From Pseudomonas sp. (GTDB lineage: Bacteria > Pseudomonadota > Gammaproteobacteria > Pseudomonadales > Pseudomonadaceae), in NCBI RefSeq assembly GCF_017744435.1, contig NZ_JAGIBG010000030.1, forward strand, positions 1-64,000: a stretch of 64,000 bases of DNA, given 5' to 3'. A program made the position numbers and the translations under genes. The notes under the pieces were generated by a model. The model saw only the letters and a list, made by a program, of their open reading frames with translations, made no database searches and had not been told where the DNA came from. Below, piece by piece: positions 9,210 through 17,991 of the stretch (position 1 is its first letter; each line of letters starts with the position of its first letter).

Positions 9210-9600
9210 GATTGCCCAGGCGCTGGCCAAGCCACGCGGGTCGCGGTCGATGGCCAAGCATCTGCACAGCCAGCTGGGGATCGATGGGGTCAAGGCGGGG
9301 TTGCTGCGGGAGCTGACGGATCAGGCGACGTTTGCCGATCCTCAGGCGCTGGCGCGGGCGATCAAAGCCTTGCCGATCACGCTGGTACGCACGCGTCCGC
9401 TGGACGAAGCGATCAGCAGTGCCGGTGGCGTGCGTTTCGAAGGGCTGGATGAAGGGTTGATGGTTCGCCGGATGCCGGGGGTGTTCTGTGCGGGCGAGAT
9501 GCTGGACTGGGAGGCGCCGACTGGGGGGTATCTGCTGACGGCGTGCTTTGCCAGCGGATTGCGGGCGGGGCGAGCTGCTGCAGACTGGCTCAATTCCTGA
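8365..9600 (+). CDS. BaiN/HI0933-like FAD-dependent oxidoreductase
   Basis: The 411-residue flavoprotein starts at MSEKSPASPS. It has the FAD-binding dinucleotide motif GGGPAGLMAAEA near residue 15, followed by GRKFLLAGVGGMNITHSE, which is diagnostic of the HI0933/BaiN family (TIGR03862-like). The second FAD motif (GVFCAGEMLDWEAPTGGYLL) is near the C terminus. The reaction of most members is unknown. The DNA of this gene is unusual in carrying several DnaA boxes written with the less common codons TAT CCA CAG. Confidence 0.88.
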   Translation: MSEKSPASPSLAVVIGGGPAGLMAAEAMAQAGLAVEVFDAMPSVGRKFLLAGVGGMNITHSEAYPQFVSRYAERQSEIDGLLRDFDADALRQWIHGLGIETFVGTSGRVFPTDMKAAPLLRAWLKRLRDNGVVIHTRHRWLGWNADGSLRIAYPQGELQVEADVVVLALGGASWARLGSDGAWQPLLAERTVDISPLRPSNCGFEVEGWSPVLVDKFAGAPLKNIALSVPGMTPRKGEFILTAQGVEGSLVYAWSAQLRQAIEHQGQARLLLDLLPDKPVDKIAQALAKPRGSRSMAKHLHSQLGIDGVKAGLLRELTDQATFADPQALARAIKALPITLVRTRPLDEAISSAGGVRFEGLDEGLMVRRMPGVFCAGEMLDWEAPTGGYLLTACFASGLRAGRAAADWLNS

Positions 9601-9612
9601 CGCAAACATCGT

Positions 9613-9719
9613 CCCCTGTGGGAGCGGGCTTGCCCGCGAAGCAGGCAACGCGGTGCATGGCACGGGCTTCGCCCGTGTTCGCGGCGGTTCGGCGCCCCGA
9701 CGAGCCCGCTCCCACAGAG
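9613..9719. repeat. Composite REP mosaic element
   Basis: A canonical REP (GTGGGAGCGGGCTTGCCCGCGAAG, about 9614-9641) is followed by a linker GCAGGCAACGCGGTGCATGG. A small perfect hairpin (CACGGGC-TTC-GCCCGTG, 9661-9677) comes next, then an extended-type REP in the opposite direction (9678-9718). The same order of parts recurs, inverted, at 40858-40960. Confidence 0.85.
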
Positions 9720-9738
9720 GTACGTGTTGCTCCCGAAA

Positions 9739-11070
9739 CTACGGCTTACGCTTGCGCGGCCCGCCGTTGAAACTCGGCACCTTGCGCACGGCCTTCACCG
9801 ATGGCTCGGCAGCACCCGCTTCGGCGCTGTCCATCCACCGCCCCAAGCCACGCTTGGCGCTGTTCTCTTTCGGTTTCTTGGGTTTCTTCGGCTTCTTGAT
9901 CACCTGGCCGCTGGCATCGGTCATCGGTACCCGGTGCTCGGGGATGAAGTCGGGCTCTTCATGACGCGGCAGGGTCTGCCGGGTCAGCACTTCAATCGCC
10001 GACAGCATCTGCACTTCATCGGCACACACCAGCGAGATCGCCTCGCCCTTGTTGCCAGCCCGGCCGGTACGGCCAATACGGTGCACGTAATCCTCCGCCA
10101 CGATCGGCAGGTCGAGGTTGACCACCAGCGGCAGGTCGTCGATATCCAGGCCACGGGCCGCGACATCGGTTGCTACCAGCACCTGGATCTCCCGCGCCTT
10201 GAAGCTGTCCAGCGCGCGCTGGCGGGTGGCCTGTGGGCGGTCGCCGTGGATACCGTCGGCATTTACGCCTTCAGCCAGCAAGCGCTCGACCAGTTGGTCG
10301 ACGCCATTGCGGGTCTTGGCGAATACCAGCACCTGTTTCCAGCGCTGCTTGCGCAGCAGGTGCATGAACAAGTCGGCCTTGCGCTTCTTGTCCACAGGCA
10401 CCAGCCATTGCTTGACCGTGGTCGCCGCAGCGTTGCGCGGGCTGACTTCAATACTCAGCGGGTCGTTCAGGGCCAGGCCGGCGAGCATACGGATCTGCTC
10501 GGAGAACGTGGCGGAGAACAGCAGCGTCTGACGCTTGCGCGGCAAGGCGGCGTACACCGACTGCAGCTCCTCGGCAAAGCCCAGGTCGAGCATGCGGTCG
10601 GCTTCGTCGAGCACCAGGGTCTGCACCTGGTTGAACTTCACCGCGTTCTGACGGAACAGGTCGAGCAAGCGACCGGGCGTTGCCACCAGCAGGTCGACGC
10701 CACGGCGCAGGCGCATCATCTGCGGGTTGATGCTGACCCCACCGTACACCGCGTAGGTGCTCAGCGGCAGGTTCTCGGCATACTCGCGCACGTTGTTGTG
10801 CACCTGCTCGGCCAGCTCGCGGGTCGGCACCAGCACCAGCGCACGGATCGAGTTGCTGGCAACCTTCTCACCTTCCAGAGCCAGGCGTTGCAGCACCGGC
10901 AAGGCGAAACCGGCGGTCTTGCCGGTGCCGGTCTGGGCCGCGGCCATCAGGTCGCGGCCGGCCAGCACGGCAGGGATGGCCTTGGCCTGGACCGGGGTCG
11001 GGGTGGTGTAGTCCAGCTGCTGCAAGGTGCGCAGCAGCGGTTCGATCAGGCCGAGTTGGGCGAAATTCAT
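9739..11070 (-). CDS. rhlE: ATP-dependent RNA helicase RhlE
   Basis: The 443-residue DEAD-box helicase has the Q motif (LDYTTPTPVQ), motif I AAQTGTGKTAGF, motif II LDEADRMLD, motif III SATF, and the C-terminal motifs V and VI (ARGLDIDDL, HRIGRTGRAG). It ends in a lysine/arginine-rich tail of the kind that binds RNA. RhlE acts in ribosome assembly and RNA turnover. The next gene downstream is separated by REP elements. The start ATG has no competing upstream candidates. Confidence 0.95.
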   Translation of the reverse strand: MNFAQLGLIEPLLRTLQQLDYTTPTPVQAKAIPAVLAGRDLMAAAQTGTGKTAGFALPVLQRLALEGEKVASNSIRALVLVPTRELAEQVHNNVREYAENLPLSTYAVYGGVSINPQMMRLRRGVDLLVATPGRLLDLFRQNAVKFNQVQTLVLDEADRMLDLGFAEELQSVYAALPRKRQTLLFSATFSEQIRMLAGLALNDPLSIEVSPRNAAATTVKQWLVPVDKKRKADLFMHLLRKQRWKQVLVFAKTRNGVDQLVERLLAEGVNADGIHGDRPQATRQRALDSFKAREIQVLVATDVAARGLDIDDLPLVVNLDLPIVAEDYVHRIGRTGRAGNKGEAISLVCADEVQMLSAIEVLTRQTLPRHEEPDFIPEHRVPMTDASGQVIKKPKKPKKPKENSAKRGLGRWMDSAEAGAAEPSVKAVRKVPSFNGGPRKRKP

Positions 11071-11125
11071 GGCAATACCGTCAGGGGGTTCAGCGAAGGC
11101 GGCAAGTTTACCGCATCGCCCCTGG

Positions 11126-12040
11126 CTACTTGCAGATTTCGCCCTTCAACGGCTGCTCGGGCGCCTTGCGCCACTGCGGCAGGCCGATCAGCACCACGGC
11201 GCCGATGATCACCGCCATGGCCAGGCATTCTTCCGCACCGATCTCTTCGCCGGCGAAGAGGATGCCCAGCAGCACCGCCACCGCCGGGTTGACGTACGCA
11301 TAGCTGGTGGCAGCGGCCGGGCGCACGTTCTTGAGCAGGTACATGTAGGCACTGAAGGCGAGGATCGAACCGAACAGCACCAGGTAGGCCAACGCGCCCC
11401 AGCCAGCAGCCGTCGGCATCTGCGTCATGCGCTCACCGGACAGCACGCTGCCCAGCAGCAATACCGCACCGCCGACCAGCATCTCGGCAGCACTGGCCAT
11501 CGGCCCCTGGGGCAGCGGCAGGCTTTTGCTCCACACCGAACCGAATGCCCACGAAGCCGCCGCGAACAGGATCAGCGCCGCGCCGATGGGGCTGGCCTGC
11601 AGGTTCGAGCCGAGGTTGAGCAAGCCGATGCCGAGCAGGCCGAGGAAGATCCCGGCCCATTCCAGGCGCGAGTTGCGGTGGCCGAACAGCAAGCCAAAGA
11701 CCAGGGTGAACAGTGGCACCGTGGCCACTGCCAACGCCGCCACACCCGATGCCACGCCAGCATGTTCGGCCACGGTCACACCACCGTTGCCGCAGCTGAG
11801 CAGCAGAAAGCCAATGGCACCTGCCGCACGCCATTGCGGCCAGGTCGGTGCCGGCACCCCGCGCCAGCGCAGGAAGCCATACAGCAACCCGCCCGCGATC
11901 AGAAAGCGCACTCCCGCCATCAGCATGGGCGGCCATGACTCGACGCCGATGCGGATGAACAGGTAGGTGGAACCCCAGACCAGGTACAAGGCCAGAAAGG
12001 CGCCGACGAGCAACAGCGGAAAACGACGGGAGGCAGGCAT
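11126..12040 (-). CDS. yedA: EamA-family (YedA-like) drug/metabolite exporter
   Basis: The 304-residue inner-membrane protein has about ten hydrophobic segments and two EamA repeats. The opening ALYLVWGSTYLFIRIGVESW is typical of the YedA branch. I placed the start at MPASRRFPLLL, because the 86-residue in-frame extension upstream is low-complexity and overlaps the region before the exonuclease gene. It probably exports a small metabolite, which is unknown. It stands upstream of rhlE on the same strand with 55 bases between them. Confidence 0.85.
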   Translation of the reverse strand: MPASRRFPLLLVGAFLALYLVWGSTYLFIRIGVESWPPMLMAGVRFLIAGGLLYGFLRWRGVPAPTWPQWRAAGAIGFLLLSCGNGGVTVAEHAGVASGVAALAVATVPLFTLVFGLLFGHRNSRLEWAGIFLGLLGIGLLNLGSNLQASPIGAALILFAAASWAFGSVWSKSLPLPQGPMASAAEMLVGGAVLLLGSVLSGERMTQMPTAAGWGALAYLVLFGSILAFSAYMYLLKNVRPAAATSYAYVNPAVAVLLGILFAGEEIGAEECLAMAVIIGAVVLIGLPQWRKAPEQPLKGEICK

Positions 12041-12149
12041 GGCAGACAACTCAGAAATCCATTTTCGGGTGACCGAGTTTAAGGCTGCGAGCAAGTAAAG
12101 ATAAGTTACAAAACAGCGCGAAATGAGCGGCACACTTTTGCTGCGCTCA

Positions 12150-12755
12150 TCAGGCGAGCTTGGCCAGGGTGTCGCGAACTTTCGCAGCCGGCGTTTTCTG
12201 CAAGCGGCAGAGGAGCTCGTGGGAGAGTTGCTGCACGCCGTGGGTCTGGCGTAGCACGCCCGCCAGGTGTTGCAACAGGTTGGCGGCCATTTCCGCATCG
12301 GCCATGGCCCGGTGCGCGGTACCGGTATCCGGCAGCCCGGCCCAACGGGTCAGGGTGCCCAGCTTGTGATTCGGTGCCGCCGGCAGCAGGCGCCGTGACA
12401 GCAGCAGGGAACAGGCGAAGGATTGCCGGCGGCTGCGGCCGATGCGGCTCAGTTCGTAATCCCAGAACTTCTGGTCGAAGGCGGCGTTGTGCGCCAGCAA
12501 CGGGGTATCACCGACGAACTCGGCCACTTCGTTCATCACCTGGTCCACCGGTGGCGCAGTGCGCAGCATGGCGGTGGTGATGCCGGTCAGCCCGGCGACG
12601 AAAGCAGGCACCGGCACACCGGCATTCATCAGGCTTTGATAGCGCTCGACGATACGCCCGCGTTCCAGCATCACCACCGCCACCTCGGTGGCGCGGCAGC
12701 CGGCACCGGGGGAAATACCGGTGGTTTCAAAGTCGATGACAGCAATACGTTCCAT
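12150..12755 (-). CDS. DEDDh 3'-5' exonuclease (DnaQ-like)
   Basis: The 201-residue exonuclease has the DnaQ superfamily motifs ExoI (DFETTG, residues 8-13), ExoII (HNAAFDQKFWDYEL) and ExoIII of the DEDDh type (HRAMADAEMAANLL). It is a stand-alone protein without polymerase or GIY-YIG domains. It likely trims DNA or RNA 3' ends in the cytoplasm, but the substrate is not shown. It follows the NYN-domain gene by 9 bases on the same strand, which suggests a nucleic-acid-processing pair. Confidence 0.88.
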   Translation of the reverse strand: MERIAVIDFETTGISPGAGCRATEVAVVMLERGRIVERYQSLMNAGVPVPAFVAGLTGITTAMLRTAPPVDQVMNEVAEFVGDTPLLAHNAAFDQKFWDYELSRIGRSRRQSFACSLLLSRRLLPAAPNHKLGTLTRWAGLPDTGTAHRAMADAEMAANLLQHLAGVLRQTHGVQQLSHELLCRLQKTPAAKVRDTLAKLA

Positions 12756-12764
12756 GAAAAAACC

Positions 12765-13244
12765 TTAGTGCTTGAGCAACAGCGCGCCCTCGATGGGCAC
12801 ATAGCGGGTGGCGGCGCGAATCAGCGACAACGCGGTCAGGCCGGGGACGCCATAAACCACCGCCTCGGTGCCGTGGCGCTGGATGACCCGCTCCAGCAGC
12901 AGGTCGAAGTCACCATCACCGGAGGCCAGCACCACCTGGTCGACCCGGCTGGCCGCATCGATCACATCGAGGGTGATGCCCACGTCCCAGTCGCCCTTGG
13001 CCGAACCGTCGCTGCGCTGGATGAACGGCTTGAGGCGCACGTCGAAACCGAGGTTGCGCAGGATCTGCTGGAATTGCTGCTGCTTGCTGTCACCGCGGTC
13101 GATGGCATAGGCCACGGCCTCGACGATCTCGCCTTCGCGGCTGACGTCCTTCCACAATGCGGTGTAGTTGAAGTGGCAGCCGTAGGCCTGGCGCACGGTG
13201 TAGTAGAGGTTCTGCACATCGGCGAACAGCGCGATCTTTTTCAC
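12765..13244 (-). CDS. NYN-domain (LabA/PIN-like) protein
   Basis: The 159-residue protein begins KKIALFADVQNLYYT, the NYN/LabA opening with its first acidic residue. It also has KGDWDVGITLDVIDAA and ASGDGDFDLLLERV, which supply further aspartates of a PIN-like RNase site. I prefer the GTG at 13244, preceded by GAGG at good spacing. The ATG at 13259 abuts the upstream terminator hairpin and has no ribosome site. It is probably an RNA-binding or RNA-cleaving protein acting with the downstream exonuclease (inference). Confidence 0.82.
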   Translation of the reverse strand: MKKIALFADVQNLYYTVRQAYGCHFNYTALWKDVSREGEIVEAVAYAIDRGDSKQQQFQQILRNLGFDVRLKPFIQRSDGSAKGDWDVGITLDVIDAASRVDQVVLASGDGDFDLLLERVIQRHGTEAVVYGVPGLTALSLIRAATRYVPIEGALLLKH

Positions 13245-13260
13245 CACATACCTCGACATG

Positions 13261-13283
13261 AAAAGGGGCGCAAAGCGCCCCTT
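13261..13283 (-). terminator. Rho-independent terminator of the DUF2076 gene
   Basis: On the minus strand this is a 9-bp stem AAGGGGCGC-TTT-GCGCCCCTT followed by TT. It lies between the DUF2076 stop and the NYN start. It separates the two transcription units, or attenuates read-through. Confidence 0.75.
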
Positions 13284-13310
13284 CGAAATGCCAGCAGTAT
13301 GCCAGACCGG

Positions 13311-14078
13311 TCAGACGAACGTATCGTCATCCGAGAAGAAGCCACCACCATCATTACCGTAATCAGTATCGGCCCAGCCACCCTGGTCATTGCCCCAGCC
13401 ACCGTTGTCGGCGACCTGCTGCTGTGCCCCCTGATCATTCCAGCCGCCGTTGTCACTGGCCGGTGCCGGTTCTTCCTTGATCACCTCGACCACCTCTTCA
13501 GGCTGCGAGTGGTGGTTGAACAGGCTGCTGATGCCTTGGGCCAGCAACACACCACCGGCGACACCCGCAGCAGTCTGCATCGCGCCGCCGAGGAAGCTGC
13601 TGGCACCGCTGCGCGCCGGCGCGGCGCCAAAGCCGGCCTGTTGCGGCTGTGCTGGTGCCTGCATTTGCGGCTGCGGCTGGGAGAAGCCCGGTGCACTCGG
13701 CTCGCGCCAACCACCACCCGTTGCCACCGGCGCACTTGGCCGCTGCGGCTGAGCCGGCTCCGGATTGCGCGCACCGGCACCGAAGATGCTGGAGAGGAAA
13801 CCACCGCCGCCATTGCCACTGCTGGTACGGGTCGCTTCAAGTTGGGCCCGGGCCTGCTTGAGTTCGGCCTCCAGCTGCTTGTTCTGCTCGTCCAGGCGCT
13901 TGATCGCGGCTTCCTGAACCAGGATCGCCTGGGTCATGTAGTAAGGCGCCGCCGGCTGCTGGCGGACATGCTCCTCGATCCGTGCCTGCGCCTGCGCATC
14001 ACGCGGCTGGCTTGGGTCTTCGGCTTGCTTGATGCGGCCGAACAGGCCGTCGATCAGGGTTTGTTCATCAGTGTTCAT
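13311..14078 (-). CDS. DUF2076 domain-containing protein
   Basis: The 255-residue protein has the N-terminal DUF2076 signature (MNTDEQTLIDGLFGRIKQAE). A coiled-coil-like stretch at about 65-95 (KRLDEQNKQLEAELKQARAQ) follows. The middle is proline-, glutamine- and alanine-rich. A short hydrophobic glycine-rich segment and an asparagine/glycine/tryptophan-rich acidic tail with repeated NGGW motifs complete it. There is no signal peptide. The function is unknown for the family. It is transcribed alone and ends at a strong terminator. Confidence 0.85.
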   Translation of the reverse strand: MNTDEQTLIDGLFGRIKQAEDPSQPRDAQAQARIEEHVRQQPAAPYYMTQAILVQEAAIKRLDEQNKQLEAELKQARAQLEATRTSSGNGGGGFLSSIFGAGARNPEPAQPQRPSAPVATGGGWREPSAPGFSQPQPQMQAPAQPQQAGFGAAPARSGASSFLGGAMQTAAGVAGGVLLAQGISSLFNHHSQPEEVVEVIKEEPAPASDNGGWNDQGAQQQVADNGGWGNDQGGWADTDYGNDGGGFFSDDDTFV

Positions 14079-14233
14079 TGGGCTACCTCATGGGCTAGCA
14101 GGACATCGGACATGGCAAAGATGGGGCGCACGGGCTGCGGATTCAATCACCGCGCGGGTGAAACTTTTTTCAGCAAGTGACAGCTCTGGGCTAAAGTTAG
14201 GCCCCTGCTTTTACTGCCTTGCGATGTTGACTG

Positions 14234-14884
14234 ATGAATCCGCTGAGCGTTCTGCGCGACTCCCTGTACTTCTTCCGCCTTCACCTGGCCAGCATCATCC
14301 CGCTGTGCCTGCCGCTGGTGGTGCTCGAAGCCCTTATTACCCAACTGCTGTATCGCCATCTGGGCGACCAGGCCTCGCCGGCCTACGGCATGCTGGTCAG
14401 CCTGTTGTTCTATCCGCTGTACAGCGCGGCGCTGATCCTCTACCTGGATACCCGCAGCAACGGCCAGGAGATTCCCAAGCGGGACCTGTTTGCCCGCGCC
14501 GTGCAGCTGTGGCCGCAGCTGGCCCTGCTGATCATGATCAGTTCGCTGCTGATCATGGCCGGCCTGGCGCTGCTGGTGTTTCCGGGCGTGTGGATCATGA
14601 TCAACCTGGTGTTCGCCGAATACCTGCTGGTGCTGCGCGGCCTGCCGGTGGTGCAGTCGATGCGCGAAAGTGCGCGGATGACCACCGGGCACTTCATGCG
14701 CATCATGATCTGCGTGGTGGGCGTGCTGGCGCCGATCTGGCTGATCGACGGGCTGCTGCTGATGGCCATCCCCGAGCCCTCGCCAGCAGCCGAACTGGCC
14801 ATGGACAGCTTGAGTGGCTTCCTGCAGCTGTTCAGCACGGTGGTGCTGTATCGCCTGTTCATGTTGCTGGAAGCAGAAAGCTGA
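14234..14884 (+). CDS. YciC-like integral membrane protein (UPF0259)
   Basis: The 216-residue inner-membrane protein has about six hydrophobic segments and the opening MNPLSVLRDSLYFFRLHL, which resembles the YciC/UPF0259 family. No catalytic motif is visible and the role is unknown. The start ATG follows a poor ribosome site, and translation may be weak. It converges on hrpB with 18 bases between stops and no obvious terminator. Confidence 0.78.
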   Translation: MNPLSVLRDSLYFFRLHLASIIPLCLPLVVLEALITQLLYRHLGDQASPAYGMLVSLLFYPLYSAALILYLDTRSNGQEIPKRDLFARAVQLWPQLALLIMISSLLIMAGLALLVFPGVWIMINLVFAEYLLVLRGLPVVQSMRESARMTTGHFMRIMICVVGVLAPIWLIDGLLLMAIPEPSPAAELAMDSLSGFLQLFSTVVLYRLFMLLEAES

Positions 14885-14902
14885 ACAGCGTCCTCCCGCC
14901 CC

Positions 14903-17431
14903 TCAAGTACCGCGTGGCTTGGCCCGCGCGGTAGCCTCGGCCACCAGTGGGTCATCCGGCCAGTAGTGCTTGGGATAGCGCCCCTTCAAGTCCTTCTTCA
15001 CTTCGGCATAGGTCGTGCGCCAGAAGTTGGCCAGATCCTGGGTCACCTGCACTGGCCGTCGCGCAGGCGACAACAGGTGCAGTTTCACCTGCTGGCGGCC
15101 CTGGGCAATGCGCGGGGTATCCGCCAGGCCGAACAGCTCCTGTAGGCGTACGGCGAGAATCGGCGGGTTTTCGCTGTAGTCCAGGCGGATGTTCGAGCCG
15201 GACGGGACTGCCAGTTGCGCTGGTGCCCATTCGTCCAGGCGCTGCGGCAGCGGCCAGGGCAGTAGGTTGCGCAAGATCGAGGACAGGTCCAGGGCGGCGA
15301 AATGGCTCAGGCGCGAAACCTTGCCCAGATAGGGCTGCAGCCAGTCTTCCAGCGTCGCCAGCAGCGCCTCGTCACCCAGGTCGGGCCATTCGCTTTGCCC
15401 CTCCTTGTCCAGGTCCAATTGACGCAACAGCGCCACCCGCGCTTGCCATTGGCGCAGCTCCGGGGTCCAGGTCAGCAGGTTCAGGCCCTTGCGTCGCACC
15501 AGGCCAAGCAGCGCCCTGGCGCGGGCTTCATCATCCAGCCCGGGCAATGGTTCGCGGCCCAGCACCAGCTCGCCGACCTTGGTCTGGCGTTCGGCACGCA
15601 GCACCTGCTCGCGCTCGTCCCAGTCAAGGATATCGACGCGCTCGACCTGCTCGGCCAGCACATCATCGAGCAGCGCCGGGTCGAACTCGGCCGCCAGGTA
15701 GATGCGCTCTTCCCGCTGGCCCTGGCGGCTACCGAGGTCGGCGACCACCAGCCACGGGCATTTCATCAACGCGTCTACCTCGGCAAACAAGGCGGCACGG
15801 CCATTGGCCAAGCGATATTCAGCGCCACCCTCGCGACGCTGCTGGGCAACCCGGTCGGGATAGGCCAGCGCCAGCAGGGCACCGAGCCAACGTGGATGGT
15901 CAGGATCGGCAACCGCTGCAGCGGCCTTGCCGCGCAACAGGCCACGGTACTGCCGAGCGAGTTGCCGTGCACGCTGCACGCCACCCTGGCCTCCTCGGTT
16001 GGCCTTGCTTTCGCCGCTGACCAGCGCCAGGCGGCTGTGCAGGTCGGCACCGCCACCGCGCTGGATATCGCGCTCGCCCAGCAAGGCGGCGACATCGCAG
16101 GCCATCGTGGCCAGGCCCAGGTCCTGGCCGCGCAGCAGCAGGTGGGCGATGCGTGGGTGGGCCGGCAGTTCGGCCATGGCCTGGCCGTGGTCGCTGAGGT
16201 TGTCGCGGCTGCCCGGCTTGAACGCGCCCAGCCGTGCCAGCAGGTCCTGGGCCTGGGAGAAGGCAGCTGCCGGCGGCTGGTCGAGCCAGCGCAGCTGTTC
16301 CGGCGTAACACCCCAGCGAGCAAGCTGCAGGGCCAGGCCGGCGAGGTCGGCCTGGAGGATCTCGGCGCTGCCGTGGGCGGCCAACTGGTCATGCTGGGCT
16401 TCGGACCACAGGCGATAGCACACCCCGGGCTCCAGGCGCCCCGCCCGGCCGGCGCGCTGGGTGGCACTGGCCCGGGAGATACGTTGGGTGTCCAGGCGGG
16501 TCATGCCGCTACCCGGATCGAAACGCGGTACGCGCGCCAGGCCGGCATCGATGACCACGCGCACGCCGTCGATGGTCAGGCTGGTTTCGGCGATGTTGGT
16601 GGCCAGCACCACCTTGCGCAGGCCCCTGGCCGGCGGGTCGATGGCGGCGCGCTGGGCATTGAGGTCCAGTTCGCCGTGCAGCGGGCACAGCAGCACATCT
16701 GGCCGCTCACCCAGGGCATCCTGCAGGCTTTGATGCACGCGACGGATCTCGGCCTGGCCGGGCAGGAACACCAGCACGCTGCCGGGCTGTTCGGCCAGCG
16801 CCAGCAACACGTTGTCCACCACCCGCGGTTCGATGAACTCGCCCGGCTGGAACGGCCGGCCCCAGCGGATATCCACCGGGTGCATGCGGCCTTCGCTGCT
16901 CACCACCGGCGCGTCGCCCAGCAAGCGTGACAGGCGCTCACCTTCCAGGGTCGCCGACATCAGCAGGATTTTCAGCGCAGGGTCGTCACGCAGCAGTTCG
17001 CGGCCATTGAGGCTCAGCGCCAGGGCCAGGTCGGCATCCAGGCTGCGTTCATGAAATTCATCGAAGATCAGCAGCCCCACGCCGTCGAGTGCCGGGTCGG
17101 CCTGCAAACGGCGCGTGAGGATGCCTTCGGTGACCACCTCGATGCGCGTGTTCGGCCCGACCTTGCTGTCCAGGCGGATGCGGTAGCCCACGGTTTCACC
17201 GACCTTTTCGCCCAGCTCACTGGCCAGGCGCTCGGCCGCCGCCCGCGCAGCCAGGCGGCGCGGTTCGAGCATGAGGATGGTCTGCCCGGCCAGCCACGGC
17301 TCGTTGAGCAGCGCCAGCGGCACGCGGGTGGTCTTGCCCGCACCGGGGGGCGCTTCGAGCACCGCTTCGTCACGGTTTTCCAAGGCTTCGCGCAAGGCGG
17401 GCAAGACAGCATCGATCGGTAAAGAAATCAT
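14903..17431 (-). CDS. hrpB: ATP-dependent helicase HrpB
   Basis: The 842-residue DExH helicase has motif I PPGAGKTTRVPLALL near residue 30, motif II DEFHERSLDADLAL near 125, motif III SATL, and helicase C-terminal motifs TNIAETSLTIDGV and QRAGRAGR. The HrpB-specific C-terminal domain follows (the GRYPKHYWPDDP end). The length matches the family. HrpB is a DEAH/RHA-type nucleic-acid helicase. It is related to HrpA, but its physiological role is poorly defined. It is divergent from the lipoprotein gene. Confidence 0.95.
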   Translation of the reverse strand: MISLPIDAVLPALREALENRDEAVLEAPPGAGKTTRVPLALLNEPWLAGQTILMLEPRRLAARAAAERLASELGEKVGETVGYRIRLDSKVGPNTRIEVVTEGILTRRLQADPALDGVGLLIFDEFHERSLDADLALALSLNGRELLRDDPALKILLMSATLEGERLSRLLGDAPVVSSEGRMHPVDIRWGRPFQPGEFIEPRVVDNVLLALAEQPGSVLVFLPGQAEIRRVHQSLQDALGERPDVLLCPLHGELDLNAQRAAIDPPARGLRKVVLATNIAETSLTIDGVRVVIDAGLARVPRFDPGSGMTRLDTQRISRASATQRAGRAGRLEPGVCYRLWSEAQHDQLAAHGSAEILQADLAGLALQLARWGVTPEQLRWLDQPPAAAFSQAQDLLARLGAFKPGSRDNLSDHGQAMAELPAHPRIAHLLLRGQDLGLATMACDVAALLGERDIQRGGGADLHSRLALVSGESKANRGGQGGVQRARQLARQYRGLLRGKAAAAVADPDHPRWLGALLALAYPDRVAQQRREGGAEYRLANGRAALFAEVDALMKCPWLVVADLGSRQGQREERIYLAAEFDPALLDDVLAEQVERVDILDWDEREQVLRAERQTKVGELVLGREPLPGLDDEARARALLGLVRRKGLNLLTWTPELRQWQARVALLRQLDLDKEGQSEWPDLGDEALLATLEDWLQPYLGKVSRLSHFAALDLSSILRNLLPWPLPQRLDEWAPAQLAVPSGSNIRLDYSENPPILAVRLQELFGLADTPRIAQGRQQVKLHLLSPARRPVQVTQDLANFWRTTYAEVKKDLKGRYPKHYWPDDPLVAEATARAKPRGT

Positions 17432-17546
17432 GGTGGTCCTCGAACAGTCTGGCGAGTATAACGGCGAACCCAGCCTGCTCTATCATGGTCTTAGCTTCAG
17501 GTGCTGGCGCTTCGCTTGCCCTGCTGAATACTTCTCGGAGATTTAC

Positions 17547-17966
17547 ATGCGCATCCCATCCCGCGTCATTGGTGGCGCCCTGATCGTCACCCTGCTGACC
17601 CAGCTGACGGCCTGCGGCACCATCTTCTATCCAGATCGCCGTGGCCAGATCGGCGGCAAGATCGACCCCGTGGTTGCCGCGATGGACGCCATCGGCATCC
17701 TGTTCTACGTGATCCCGGGCCTGATCGCCTTTGGCATCGACTTCGCCACGGGTGCCATCTACTACAAGGGCGGGCACACGGCCCAGGTCGACCCGGTAAA
17801 ACTGCGTGACGCCGTCAGCCCCGATGGCAAGGTCGACAACCTCAAGCTGCAAGCCATCCTCGAAAGCGAACTGGGCCAGCGCCTGCCGCTGGATGACCCG
17901 CGTCTGATCCAGCACCGCGGCAGCGTCGAGCAGCTGGCGGCCTTGGGCCTGGTACCTGCAGCCTGA
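17547..17966 (+). CDS. Small predicted lipoprotein
   Basis: The 139-residue protein has a signal peptide ending in the lipobox LTAC, with the lipidated Cys at about residue 23. A central hydrophobic stretch (AIGILFYVIPGLIAFGIDFATGAIYY) faintly recalls YceK/YidQ lipoproteins. A polar C-terminal half follows. The start is the ATG before RIPSRVIGG; the longer upstream frame overlaps the hrpB promoter region. It precedes fieF by 25 bases and is likely co-transcribed with it. Function unknown. Confidence 0.8.
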   Translation: MRIPSRVIGGALIVTLLTQLTACGTIFYPDRRGQIGGKIDPVVAAMDAIGILFYVIPGLIAFGIDFATGAIYYKGGHTAQVDPVKLRDAVSPDGKVDNLKLQAILESELGQRLPLDDPRLIQHRGSVEQLAALGLVPAA

Positions 17967-17991
17967 TTTTCACAAGGACATCACCCTGGGC

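Noticed and set aside
11126..12298. 390-residue version of the EamA transporter
   Set aside because: The first 86 residues are unlike any transporter and lack a ribosome site. The family start is at 12040.
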